Below are positions 1 through 6,878 of a DNA stretch of 17,088 nt, one piece after another. The stretch is from contig JAGRLX010000215.1 of assembly GCA_020441605.1 (NCBI GenBank), positions 1-17,088 on the forward strand, in the 5' to 3' direction. The position numbers were made by a program, and so were the translations under genes. Source of the DNA: Alphaproteobacteria bacterium. Its GTDB lineage: Bacteria > Pseudomonadota > Alphaproteobacteria > Rhizobiales > Aestuariivirgaceae. The notes below the pieces were generated by a model. That model ran no database searches, was not told the DNA's origin, and saw only the letters and a list, made by a program, of their open reading frames with translations. Every line of letters starts with the position of its first letter. The first letter of the stretch is position 1.

Positions 1-432
1 CACAAGGATCTCTACCGCGCCCGCGCTGCGGCCATGTCGATGATCCCAACCTCCACTGGTGCGGCGAAGGCCGTTGGCCTCGTACTGCCGGAACTCAAGG
101 GCAAGCTCGACGGCGTAGCCATCCGCGTGCCGACTCCCAATGTTTCGGTGGTGGACTTCAAGTTCGTCGCCAAGCGGAAGACGTCGGTGGATGAAATCAA
201 TGCCGCCATCAAGGCAGCCGCCGACGGACCGCTGAAAGGCATTCTCGGCTATACCAACGAGCCCAATGTCTCGATCGACTTCAACCACAATGCCAATTCC
301 TCCACCTTCCACATGGACCAGACCAAGGTGATGGAGGGCACTCTGGTGCGCATCCTGTCGTGGTATGATAATGAATGGGGCTTCTCCAACCGCATGGGCG
401 ATACCGCCGTCGCTATGGGCAAGCTTATCTGA
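1..432 (+). CDS. gap: Glyceraldehyde-3-phosphate dehydrogenase, C-terminal part (5' truncated by window edge)
   Basis: The frame is open from base 1 and ends at TGA 430-432, giving about 143 C-terminal residues of cytosolic GAPDH. The enzyme converts glyceraldehyde 3-phosphate, NAD+ and phosphate into 1,3-bisphosphoglycerate in glycolysis and gluconeogenesis. Visible family hallmarks are the RARAAA segment followed by [11 protein letters not shown] (phosphate/substrate loop), the [11 protein letters not shown] strand of the catalytic domain, and the terminal [12 protein letters not shown] signature. The NAD-binding domain and the catalytic cysteine lie upstream, outside the window. No frameshift or stop interrupts the visible part. 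It lies 17 bp upstream of rpe on the same strand, so the two are probably cotranscribed. Family assignment is secure; NAD versus NADP preference cannot be judged from this fragment. Confidence 0.97.
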   Translation, partial: HKDLYRARAAAMSMIPTSTGAAKAVGLVLPELKGKLDGVAIRVPTPNVSVVDFKFVAKRKTSVDEINAAIKAAADGPLKGILGYTNEPNVSIDFNHNANSSTFHMDQTKVMEGTLVRILSWYDNEWGFSNRMGDTAVAMGKLI

Positions 433-449
433 GGGAAGCGATAGACGTC

Positions 450-1118
450 ATGACCCGTCCGCTGATGATCGCGCCATCCATCCTCGCCGCAGACTTTGCA
501 CGTCTCGGCGAGGAGCTCCGCGCCATCGATTCAGGCGGGGCGGACTGGGTGCACATTGATGTGATGGATGGGCATTTCGTCCCCAATATCTCATTCGGCA
601 CCCCCATCATCGAGTCCATACGGCCAGTGACGAAGAAGGTGTTCGACGTGCACCTGATGATCGCGCCTGCCGATCCCTATCTCGAAAGCTTCGCCAGGGC
701 CGGTGCCGACATCATCACGGTGCATGCCGAGGCCGGCCCACACCTCGACCGGTCGCTCGAGGCGATCCGCGGGCTTGGCAAGAAGGCGGGCGTTTCGCTC
801 AATCCTTCGACACCAGCCAACGTGCTGCGCCACGTTCTCGACCGGATCGACCTCGTGCTGGTCATGTCAGTCAATCCCGGTTTCGGCGGACAGGCCTTCA
901 TTCCCGCCATGCTGGACAAGATTGCCGATGTTCGCGATATGGTCCGTGGACGGAATATTGATATCGAGGTCGATGGCGGCATCACGGCGGCCAACGCCTC
1001 GGCTGTCCGCCGGGCCGGCGCCAATGTTCTTGTGGCCGGATCGGCGATCTTCAGGAGTGGTGACTATGGGGCCAGCATCGAGGCCATCCGAAGCGCTGCA
1101 GACAGCCTGATTGCCTGA
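450..1118 (+). CDS. rpe: Ribulose-phosphate 3-epimerase
   Basis: This 222-residue TIM-barrel enzyme interconverts ribulose 5-phosphate and xylulose 5-phosphate in the pentose phosphate (or Calvin) pathway. The length is normal for the family. Visible motifs are APSILAADF at residues 8-16, the metal/catalytic block H35-x-D37-x-M39-D40-G with HFVPN after it, H68-L-M, the phosphate loop [10 protein letters not shown] (139-148), and VDGGI (174-178), whose D175 is the second catalytic aspartate. The ATG at 450 was chosen because the protein then begins [12 protein letters not shown] like family members. The frame is open further upstream to an ATG at 375, but that would overlap gap. A GAGGGAAG stretch (431-438) that overlaps the gap stop is the likely, somewhat distant, ribosome site. 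Confidence 0.96.
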   Translation: MTRPLMIAPSILAADFARLGEELRAIDSGGADWVHIDVMDGHFVPNISFGTPIIESIRPVTKKVFDVHLMIAPADPYLESFARAGADIITVHAEAGPHLDRSLEAIRGLGKKAGVSLNPSTPANVLRHVLDRIDLVLVMSVNPGFGGQAFIPAMLDKIADVRDMVRGRNIDIEVDGGITAANASAVRRAGANVLVAGSAIFRSGDYGASIEAIRSAADSLIA

Positions 1119-1134
1119 ACGGTCAGGGCCGTTC
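1117..1134. terminator. Short hairpin over the convergent stop codons of rpe and the flavin reductase
   Basis: GAACGG (1117-1122) and CCGTTC (1129-1134) form a 6-bp stem with a TCAGGG loop. The stem sits on the last base pairs of rpe and of the oppositely oriented reductase, whose stops are separated by 4 bp. It could slow transcription from both sides, but no T-tract follows on either strand, so a true intrinsic terminator is uncertain. Confidence 0.3.
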
Positions 1135-1668
1135 CTCGACCCAGGCGAGGAAGGCTTCGACCCACTTCGCGAGGTGCCGTCTCGTCTCTTCGTCAACGAG
1201 ATTTCCCTTCGCATCAAACTTCTCTTCATTGTGGTTCACGAAGACCTCGGGACGCGGCATGGTGATGGCCTGCAGGGCCTGGAGGTTCTGACGCAGGTGG
1301 TACTGGGCCCTGGCCGTGCCGACAAACTGCCCTCCACCGGCGCCGACGATGCCAACCCGTTTCCAGCGGAAGGGCGAACCGCCACGCGACAGCCAGTCGG
1401 TCGCGTTCTTCAGGACGCCAGGCACGGAAAAATTATACTCCGGGCAGGCGATGACGATGCCATCTGCGGCGCGGATTCGCGCATCGAGGTCCTGCACGGC
1501 TTGCGGTTTGCCCGTGGCGGTTTCGTCATCCTCGTTGAACAGTGGGATACCGTGAAGTGTCGCGATGTCAACGCTCACATGGGACGGAACGAGATTCGCG
1601 ATATCGCGCAACAATCCGGTATTGGTGGAGGCCTGCCGCAGCGCACCGCTGATGCCGAGGATTTTCAT
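1123..1668 (-). CDS. NAD(P)H-dependent FMN reductase / flavodoxin-fold oxidoreductase
   Basis: This 181-residue protein belongs to the NADPH-dependent FMN reductase family (ChrR/SsuE/azoreductase-like), which moves hydride from NAD(P)H to FMN and on to quinones or other acceptors in the cytoplasm. The N-terminal strand and FMN phosphate loop read ILGISGALRQASTNTGLL (residues 3-20). The second flavin loop is PEYNFSVPGVLKNATDW (76-92), the family signature. The start ATG overlaps the photolyase stop as ATGA (1665-1668), and AAGGGA lies 8 nt before it, so translation is probably coupled. The natural acceptor cannot be read from sequence; chromate, quinone or azo reduction are all known within the family. 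Coupling to a FAD-dependent photolyase hints at a shared flavin or redox role, which is inference. Confidence 0.9.
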   Translation of the reverse strand: MKILGISGALRQASTNTGLLRDIANLVPSHVSVDIATLHGIPLFNEDDETATGKPQAVQDLDARIRAADGIVIACPEYNFSVPGVLKNATDWLSRGGSPFRWKRVGIVGAGGGQFVGTARAQYHLRQNLQALQAITMPRPEVFVNHNEEKFDAKGNLVDEETRRHLAKWVEAFLAWVEERP

Positions 1669-3095
1669 GGTGATGGTCCCTTCATGGATTTGAGTGCGGC
1701 CAGTGCCCTGTCGCGTGCCCTGGCATGCTCAACGATAGGAAGCGGATAGGTCGCTCCCAGCTCCACCCCTGCCGAGCGAAGCAATGCCGGCGCAGCTTCC
1801 CAGGGACGGTGGATCAGGTCATCGGGCAAGCGTGCCAGCTCGGGCAGCCACCTGCGCACGTAGCCGCCCTGAGGATCGAACTTCTCGCCCTGCAGCACCG
1901 GGTTGAAGATTCTGAAGTAAGGTGCAGCATCAGCTCCGCAGCCTGCAACCCACTGCCAGCTTGCGGCATTGTTGGCGATGTCGGCGTCGACGAGCGTATC
2001 CCAGAACCACCTCTCACCATCCTGCCACGGAATGAGCAGATCCTTGATGAGGAACGAGGCCGCGATCATGCGCACCCGGTTGTGCATGGTGCCGGTAGTC
2101 CAGAGCTCCCTCATGCCCGCATCCACGATCGGATATCCCGTCAGGCCCTTCTGCCACAGGGACAGGGCCTGACAATCGTCAACCCAGGGAAACTCCGCAT
2201 ACTCAGGCTTGAAAGGTTGCTCAGGCAGATCCGGCCAATGGTGCAGAAGGTGATAGGAAAACTCACGCCACAGCATTTCCTTTAGGAACTTTTCCGCCGC
2301 CGCATCCAGTCGGCCATTGGCGTTGCTCTGGGCGGCCCGCACCGCTTGCCAACACTGGATCGGGCTGACCTCACCGAAGTGAAGGTGCGGCGACAACCGC
2401 GATGTAACGTCCCGGTCGGGACGATCACGATGGGAGGCATAATCCGCAAGTCCACTCTCGATGAATGCCGCAAGCCGGCGCTTGGCTCCCTCCTCGCCGG
2501 GCTCCCACATTCCTTCAAGACCCTGCGCCCAATTGGGCGCCACCGGCAACAGGCGCCAGTCAGACAGCGTGTCGCTCCTGACCGGGGCGGACCAAAGCGC
2601 CAATTTGGGCGCTTGTCTGGCGGGGCGCGGCTCGCCCTTGGCCATGCAGGCCCGCGAGAACGGCGTGTAGACCTTGTAGGGTTCATTCTGGCCGGTGCGA
2701 ATTGATTCGGGTTCGTGCAGGAGGAAGCCACCAAATCGATGGCAGGCGGCGCCCTTGGCCTGGCAGGCCTCCTTGACCCTTCGTTCGAGAGCGCCGGACC
2801 AGGGCCCGTAGTCCCGCGTGAAATAGACCGCGGCAGCGCCGGTTTCATCCACAACCTCGCCGATCACCCGGTCGGCCCGGCCGCGGCGGAGCGTCAAGGG
2901 AATGCGGCGGGAGAGGCTCTCGAGGCTGTGATGAAGCCACCAGCGCGACGCCGCGCCCATGCACCATGGACCTGGCGTATCGTCATCGAGCACATAGAGA
3001 AAAAGCAGCTCACCCGCTGCCGACGCTTCGGTCAGGGCAGGATGATCTGCGAGGCGCAGGTCTTGCCGGAGCCAGAGAATGACAGGACGCGACAT
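1665..3095 (-). CDS. phrB: Deoxyribodipyrimidine photolyase (class I CPD photolyase/cryptochrome family)
   Basis: This 476-residue protein repairs UV-induced cyclobutane pyrimidine dimers using light and reduced FAD. The length matches class I photolyases. The N-terminal antenna-chromophore alpha/beta domain starts ILWLRQDLRLADHPAL (residues 6-21). The FAD-binding helical domain shows TSRLSPHLHFGEVS (231-244), TGYPIVDAGMREL (319-331), MHNRVRM (337-343), NNAASWQW (375-382) and DAAPYFRIFNP (389-399), all typical of functional photolyases. Several tryptophans (W363, W365, W380, W382) are available for the electron-transfer chain. A cryptochrome or (6-4) role is less likely because the closest recognisable motif set is the bacterial CPD type. 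The ATG at 3093-3095 has only a weak ribosome site. The gene is followed by, and overlaps by 4 nt, the flavin reductase gene. Confidence 0.95.
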   Translation of the reverse strand: MSRPVILWLRQDLRLADHPALTEASAAGELLFLYVLDDDTPGPWCMGAASRWWLHHSLESLSRRIPLTLRRGRADRVIGEVVDETGAAAVYFTRDYGPWSGALERRVKEACQAKGAACHRFGGFLLHEPESIRTGQNEPYKVYTPFSRACMAKGEPRPARQAPKLALWSAPVRSDTLSDWRLLPVAPNWAQGLEGMWEPGEEGAKRRLAAFIESGLADYASHRDRPDRDVTSRLSPHLHFGEVSPIQCWQAVRAAQSNANGRLDAAAEKFLKEMLWREFSYHLLHHWPDLPEQPFKPEYAEFPWVDDCQALSLWQKGLTGYPIVDAGMRELWTTGTMHNRVRMIAASFLIKDLLIPWQDGERWFWDTLVDADIANNAASWQWVAGCGADAAPYFRIFNPVLQGEKFDPQGGYVRRWLPELARLPDDLIHRPWEAAPALLRSAGVELGATYPLPIVEHARARDRALAALKSMKGPSP

Positions 3096-3166
3096 TCCAT
3101 TTGATACGATACCGCCGCCGTCCGGATCAACACCTACACAATTTCGAGTCCAAAGGCGCCAAGGCC

Positions 3167-3184
3167 GGTCTGCAACGCCAGACC
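3167..3184 (-). terminator. Hairpin between the ABC ATPase gene and phrB
   Basis: In the 129-bp gap after the ATPase stop, GGTCTG and CAGACC form a 6-bp stem around a 6-nt loop on the minus strand. There is no T-tract, so it may be a Rho-assisted end or only mRNA structure. No convincing phrB promoter was recognised in the same gap, so readthrough from the transporter operon into phrB cannot be excluded. Confidence 0.25.
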
Positions 3185-3224
3185 CAAGCCCATTGGGGGT
3201 CGCGCGGCTTGCTCACCCGTTGCG

Positions 3225-4868
3225 CTAGGTGGCAGCCTCCTGTTTTCCTGCCCGCTTCTCGAGGAGGCGCGTCAGCCAATCAGGGTCCATCTCCGGAACT
3301 GATGAAAGCAACAGTTCCGTGTAGGCTGGATAGGGCGGGCTGAGGACCTGCGATTTCGGCCCCTGCTCGACCACCCTGCCCTGGTGCATCACCACGATCT
3401 CGTCGGCTATGGCGCGGACAGTCGCAATGTCATGGGTGATGAACAGATAAGAGACATTGGTTTCCTTCTGCAAACGCATCAGAAGCGTCAGGATTTCTTC
3501 CTGGACGATCTGATCCAGTGCTGACGTTACCTCATCGCAAATGATGACTTCGGGCTCGGCGGCAAGGGCACGCGCGATCGAAATTCGCTGCTTCTGTCCT
3601 CCGGACAGCTCGCCGGGCAGGCGGTCGATATAATTCTCGTTCAACTCGATCGCCTCGAGCAGTTCGACAACCCGCCTGTCACGAGCAGCGCCCGACAGTC
3701 CGAGGTAAAACTCCAGGGGCCGTCCGACGATATCGCGGATCGTCTGGCGCGGATTGAGCGCCGTATCAGCCGATTGATAGATCATCTGTATACGGCGTAG
3801 CGTATCCTTGTCACGATCCTTCAACGCCTTTGGGAGTGGCTTGCCGTTGAAATAGATTTCGCCCTTGCTCGGCGGCAAGAGGCCGGTGATGGCGCGGGCC
3901 AGCGTGGACTTTCCGGATCCTGATTCACCCACAACGGCGACGGTGCGGCCCCGCGGCAATTGCACCGTCACGTTGTCGAGCACCTTGACCATTGTGCCAT
4001 AGCTGGCATCGACGCCCTGCACGCGCAGCACCACATCGTCACCAGGGCTCTCGGCCTTGGCCAGCTTCCGCACGGCCCAGAGAGTCTTGGTGTAGTCTTC
4101 CTTGGGCTCCTTCAGCATGTCGCGGGTGGCTGCCTGCTCGACCTCCTTGCCGTGGCGCAGCACCATGATGCGGTGAGCCATCTGGGCAACGACCGCGAGA
4201 TCGTGGGTGATGTAGATTGCCGCGGTGTCGAACTGCTCGACGATGTCGCGCATGGCGGCCAGCACTTCGACCTGCGTCGTCACATCCAGGGCTGTCGTGG
4301 GCTCGTCGAAGATGATGAGATCCGGCCGGCACGACATGGCCATGGCGGTCATCGCACGCTGCAACTGACCACCCGAAACCTGGTGCGGATAGCGATCGCC
4401 GATGGTGTCCGGCTTCGGCAGCTGGAGCCTCTTGTAGAGATCGCGGGCATCGGCCTCGGCCTTCTCGCGGCTCATGACGCCATGTCGAACCGCTGTCTCC
4501 ACCGTTTGCTCGATGAGTTTGTGGGCGGGATTGAAGGCTGCAGCAGCACTTTGCGCGACATAGGCAATGCGGGAACCGCGCAGCCTGCGCTTATCTTCCT
4601 CACTTGCCTTCATCAGGTCGATGCCATCAAAGACAATGCTGCCACCGATGATTCGGCAGCCGGGTCTTGCGAAACCCATGGCGGCCAGTCCTACGGTGGA
4701 TTTGCCGGCACCCGATTCACCGATCAGGCCAAGCACCTCACCGCGACGGAGCGTCAGATCGACGCCCTTGACGATGGGATGCCATACGCCATCGCTATTG
4801 CCTTCGATCATGAGATTCTTGATCTCGAGAAGAATCTCACCCTTGATCCGTTTGGTTTCAGTGTTCAT
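3225..4868 (-). CDS. Peptide/nickel-type ABC transporter, fused double ATP-binding protein (DppD-DppF-like)
   Basis: This 547-residue cytoplasmic protein carries two complete ATPase domains, replacing the separate DppD and DppF subunits of family-5 importers. Domain 1 has Walker A GESGAGKST (50-58), signature VSGGQLQR (164-171), Walker B LIIFDEPT (184-191) and switch H222. Domain 2 has Walker A GESGSGKST (314-322), signature LSGGQKQR (421-428), Walker B VIICDEVT (441-448) and a THD switch near residue 475. Both sites therefore look catalytically competent; domain 2 has DEV instead of DEP, seen in other members. The start ATG lies inside the end of the preceding permease gene (11-nt overlap, 4858-4868) with GGGA 6 nt before it, pointing to coupled translation. 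The substrate cannot be deduced from the ATPase. Confidence 0.95.
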   Translation of the reverse strand: MNTETKRIKGEILLEIKNLMIEGNSDGVWHPIVKGVDLTLRRGEVLGLIGESGAGKSTVGLAAMGFARPGCRIIGGSIVFDGIDLMKASEEDKRRLRGSRIAYVAQSAAAAFNPAHKLIEQTVETAVRHGVMSREKAEADARDLYKRLQLPKPDTIGDRYPHQVSGGQLQRAMTAMAMSCRPDLIIFDEPTTALDVTTQVEVLAAMRDIVEQFDTAAIYITHDLAVVAQMAHRIMVLRHGKEVEQAATRDMLKEPKEDYTKTLWAVRKLAKAESPGDDVVLRVQGVDASYGTMVKVLDNVTVQLPRGRTVAVVGESGSGKSTLARAITGLLPPSKGEIYFNGKPLPKALKDRDKDTLRRIQMIYQSADTALNPRQTIRDIVGRPLEFYLGLSGAARDRRVVELLEAIELNENYIDRLPGELSGGQKQRISIARALAAEPEVIICDEVTSALDQIVQEEILTLLMRLQKETNVSYLFITHDIATVRAIADEIVVMHQGRVVEQGPKSQVLSPPYPAYTELLLSSVPEMDPDWLTRLLEKRAGKQEAAT

Positions 4869-5742
4869 CGCGAATCCCGCTGGTCTTGTGCAGGAACCAG
4901 TCGACCACGAAATTCACGGCGACGGTCAGAAGTGCAATTGCGCCTGCAGGATAGAGCGGCGTCGGATTGCCGTAGGTGATCAGCGTCTTGTTCTCGGCCA
5001 CCATGGACCCCCAATCGGCAGTCGGTGGCTGAATGCCTACACCCAGGAAGGATAGCGCCGAGATGGTGAGGAAGACAAAGCAGAACCGCAAGCCGAATTC
5101 GGTGATCATCGGTGGAAGGATGTTTGGCAGGATCTCCTTGAAGATGATCCAGGGCGTACCTTCGCCACGCAGCTTGGCGGCCTCGACATAGTCCATGACC
5201 ACGACATTCAGCGCGGTCGCCCGGGCCAGGCGGAAAACGCGGGTGGAGTCGAGCAATGCCAGGATGAGGATGAGGTTCAGCACGCTCTTGCCGAAGACCG
5301 CGAGCAACATCAGCGCGAAGATCAGCACGGGGATCGCCAGAAAGGCATCGACGAGACGCGATACGCCCTGGTCGAGCCAGCCTTGCCGCAAGGCCGTCAG
5401 AATACCAAGCGTGCCACCAACGAAGAAAGACAGCAAGGTGGTCACCAGGGCGATACCGATGGTGTTGCGCGCGCCGAAGATGAGCCGCGAGAAGAGATCG
5501 CGTCCGATCTGGTCGGTGCCGAGCCAGAAATCGGCGCCGGATTGCTGATAGGCCTTACCCACGACCTCCGCCTCGCCATAGGGCGCAATCCAGGGCGCAA
5601 AGAGAGCGCAAATGGCATAGATCAAGATGACGATCATCCCAAACCAGGCGCTGATCGGCGCGGATGCAAGCGTGCGCCTCGTATTTTCAAGCAGCGTGCG
5701 GCGGGCGCGGACGACCCGGATGTCTGGAGATTCTGCGGTCAT
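4858..5742 (-). CDS. Peptide/nickel-type ABC transporter permease, DppC family
   Basis: This 294-residue inner-membrane permease has one N-terminal membrane helix (about residues 32-52), a periplasmic loop with the DppC-type LGTDQIGRDLFSRLIFGAR block (74-92), then about five more helices. The EAA loop that docks to the ATPase is YVEAAKLRGEGTPWIIFKE (185-203). The frame is open far upstream into dppB, but the start was placed at ATG 5740-5742 because it overlaps the dppB stop as ATGA, a typical coupling arrangement, and gives the usual N-terminus. It forms the translocation channel with the neighbouring DppB-like permease and is powered by the downstream fused ATPase. The final codons overlap the ATPase start by 11 nt. 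Confidence 0.94.
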   Translation of the reverse strand: MTAESPDIRVVRARRTLLENTRRTLASAPISAWFGMIVILIYAICALFAPWIAPYGEAEVVGKAYQQSGADFWLGTDQIGRDLFSRLIFGARNTIGIALVTTLLSFFVGGTLGILTALRQGWLDQGVSRLVDAFLAIPVLIFALMLLAVFGKSVLNLILILALLDSTRVFRLARATALNVVVMDYVEAAKLRGEGTPWIIFKEILPNILPPMITEFGLRFCFVFLTISALSFLGVGIQPPTADWGSMVAENKTLITYGNPTPLYPAGAIALLTVAVNFVVDWFLHKTSGIRDEH

Positions 5743-6710
5743 TTGGGATGCAACAGGCGCGGGTTGGTGACAATGCCGATGATGTCGGCTGAGAGATTGA
5801 GCAGGATGTAGGTCGCGGCGAATATCATTGCACAGGCCTGGACAACGGGCATGTCGCGACTCGAGACAGAATCGACCATCAATTGACCCACGCCGGGGTA
5901 GACATAGACGACTTCCACCACTACGACGCCGACGACCAGATAGGCGAGGTTGAAGGCAATGACCGTGGCGATGGGTGCCCAGGCATTGGGGAGCGCGTGC
6001 TTGAGAATCACCTCCCGGCCAGGGATACCCTTGAGTTGCGCCATCTCGACATAGGGGCTGGAGAGAAGATTGATGATGGCTGCCCGGGTCATGCGCATCA
6101 TATGGGCAACGATCACAAGAGTCAGCGTGATCGCCGGCAGCGCAGCACGATAGATATGTTCGATGAAGGATGTCGTGTCGCTCACCGTCGACAGCGAGTA
6201 GAACCAGCGGAACTTGATGGCAAAGAAGAACATCAGGATGTAGGCGATGAAGAATTCGGGCATGGCGATGGTCGTCAGCGTCGCCGAGTTCACAGCGCGG
6301 TCGAACCAACTGTTGCGATAAAGGGCCGCCATGACGCCTAGAAACAGCGACAAGGGCACGGCGACGATCGCCGTCATGATCGCCAGGAAGAATGTGTTGT
6401 AGAGCCGCGGCGCAATCATGTCGGAAACGCTGCGCTTGATGGTTCCGCCGAGACCGGCATAGGAATAGCCGAAGTCCCCTGTCAGCGCCCCGCCGATCCA
6501 CTCGAGATATCGAACGGTGGCTGGACGATCGAGGCCGATCTCGCGATTGAAGGCAGCAACGGTTTCAGGCGTAGCACCCTGGCCCAATATGGCCTCTGCA
6601 AAGCCACCCGGCAACATCTCGAGCGACGAGAAAATCACCAGCGACACGATGAACAATGTCAGCAGGCCTAGCCCCAAACGCTGCAGTACGGTTCGCAGGA
6701 CCGGATGCAT
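5739..6710 (-). CDS. Peptide/nickel-type ABC transporter permease, DppB family
   Basis: This 323-residue inner-membrane permease starts with MHPVLRTVLQRLGLGLLTL, a DppB-type first helix. It shows the DppB hallmarks DFGYSY in the periplasmic loop, the EAA loop YVEMAQLKGIPGREVILKH (Met in the usual second Ala position), and the C-terminal block YVYPGVGQLMVDSVSSRD. About six membrane segments are visible. The ATG at 6708-6710 was preferred to one 108 nt upstream because GGGGGAG sits 4 nt before it and the family N-terminus begins there. It pairs with the downstream DppC-like permease (4-nt ATGA overlap). It is separated from the upstream binding-protein gene by 168 bp that contain tandem hairpins, which should lower permease output relative to the receptor. 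Confidence 0.94.
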   Translation of the reverse strand: MHPVLRTVLQRLGLGLLTLFIVSLVIFSSLEMLPGGFAEAILGQGATPETVAAFNREIGLDRPATVRYLEWIGGALTGDFGYSYAGLGGTIKRSVSDMIAPRLYNTFFLAIMTAIVAVPLSLFLGVMAALYRNSWFDRAVNSATLTTIAMPEFFIAYILMFFFAIKFRWFYSLSTVSDTTSFIEHIYRAALPAITLTLVIVAHMMRMTRAAIINLLSSPYVEMAQLKGIPGREVILKHALPNAWAPIATVIAFNLAYLVVGVVVVEVVYVYPGVGQLMVDSVSSRDMPVVQACAMIFAATYILLNLSADIIGIVTNPRLLHPK

Positions 6711-6800
6711 GTTTCTCCCCCAAGGCCTCTTGCCGGGCCATGTTTTTCCCGCGAGTCTAGCAGATCGTCCAGCTGGCGCTACTGTAAAAAGCGACCAGTC

Positions 6801-6814
6801 TGCATTCCGATGCA
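6801..6814 (-). other. Second (promoter-distal) hairpin between receptor gene and dppB-like gene
   Basis: TGCAT and ATGCA form a 5-bp stem with a 4-nt loop (CGGA on the minus strand), placed 4 nt beyond the larger hairpin at 6819-6842. Together they form a tandem structure downstream of the binding-protein stop. Likely role: blocking 3' exonucleases or modulating readthrough (inference). Confidence 0.3.
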
Positions 6815-6818
6815 ACAA

Positions 6819-6842
6819 GGGGCCGGAATGTCTTCCGGCCCC
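6819..6842 (-). terminator. GC-rich hairpin between receptor gene and permease genes (leaky terminator / mRNA stabiliser)
   Basis: GGGGCCGGAA and TTCCGGCCCC form a perfect 10-bp stem with a 4-nt loop, followed on the minus strand by TTGTTG. It lies about 36 nt after the stop of the second binding-protein gene and about 108 nt before the DppB-like start. The T-tract is short, so partial termination or 3'-end stabilisation of the receptor mRNA is more likely than full termination. Such hairpins are known between binding-protein and permease genes of other ABC operons, for example malE-malF. Confidence 0.6.
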
Positions 6843-6878
6843 CTTTCAATGTCCGCGGTATACTCTTTCAGCTGCAGA

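Noticed and set aside
375..449. Earlier ATG start for rpe, overlapping the end of gap
   Set aside because: It adds 25 unrelated Arg-rich residues; the family N-terminus starts at the ATG at 450.
5743..6501. Upstream in-frame extension of the DppC-like gene through most of the DppB-like gene
   Set aside because: The extension has no membrane-protein character and is His/Arg/Cys-rich, unlike a DppC N-terminus. The ATGA overlap at 5739-5742 gives a natural start.
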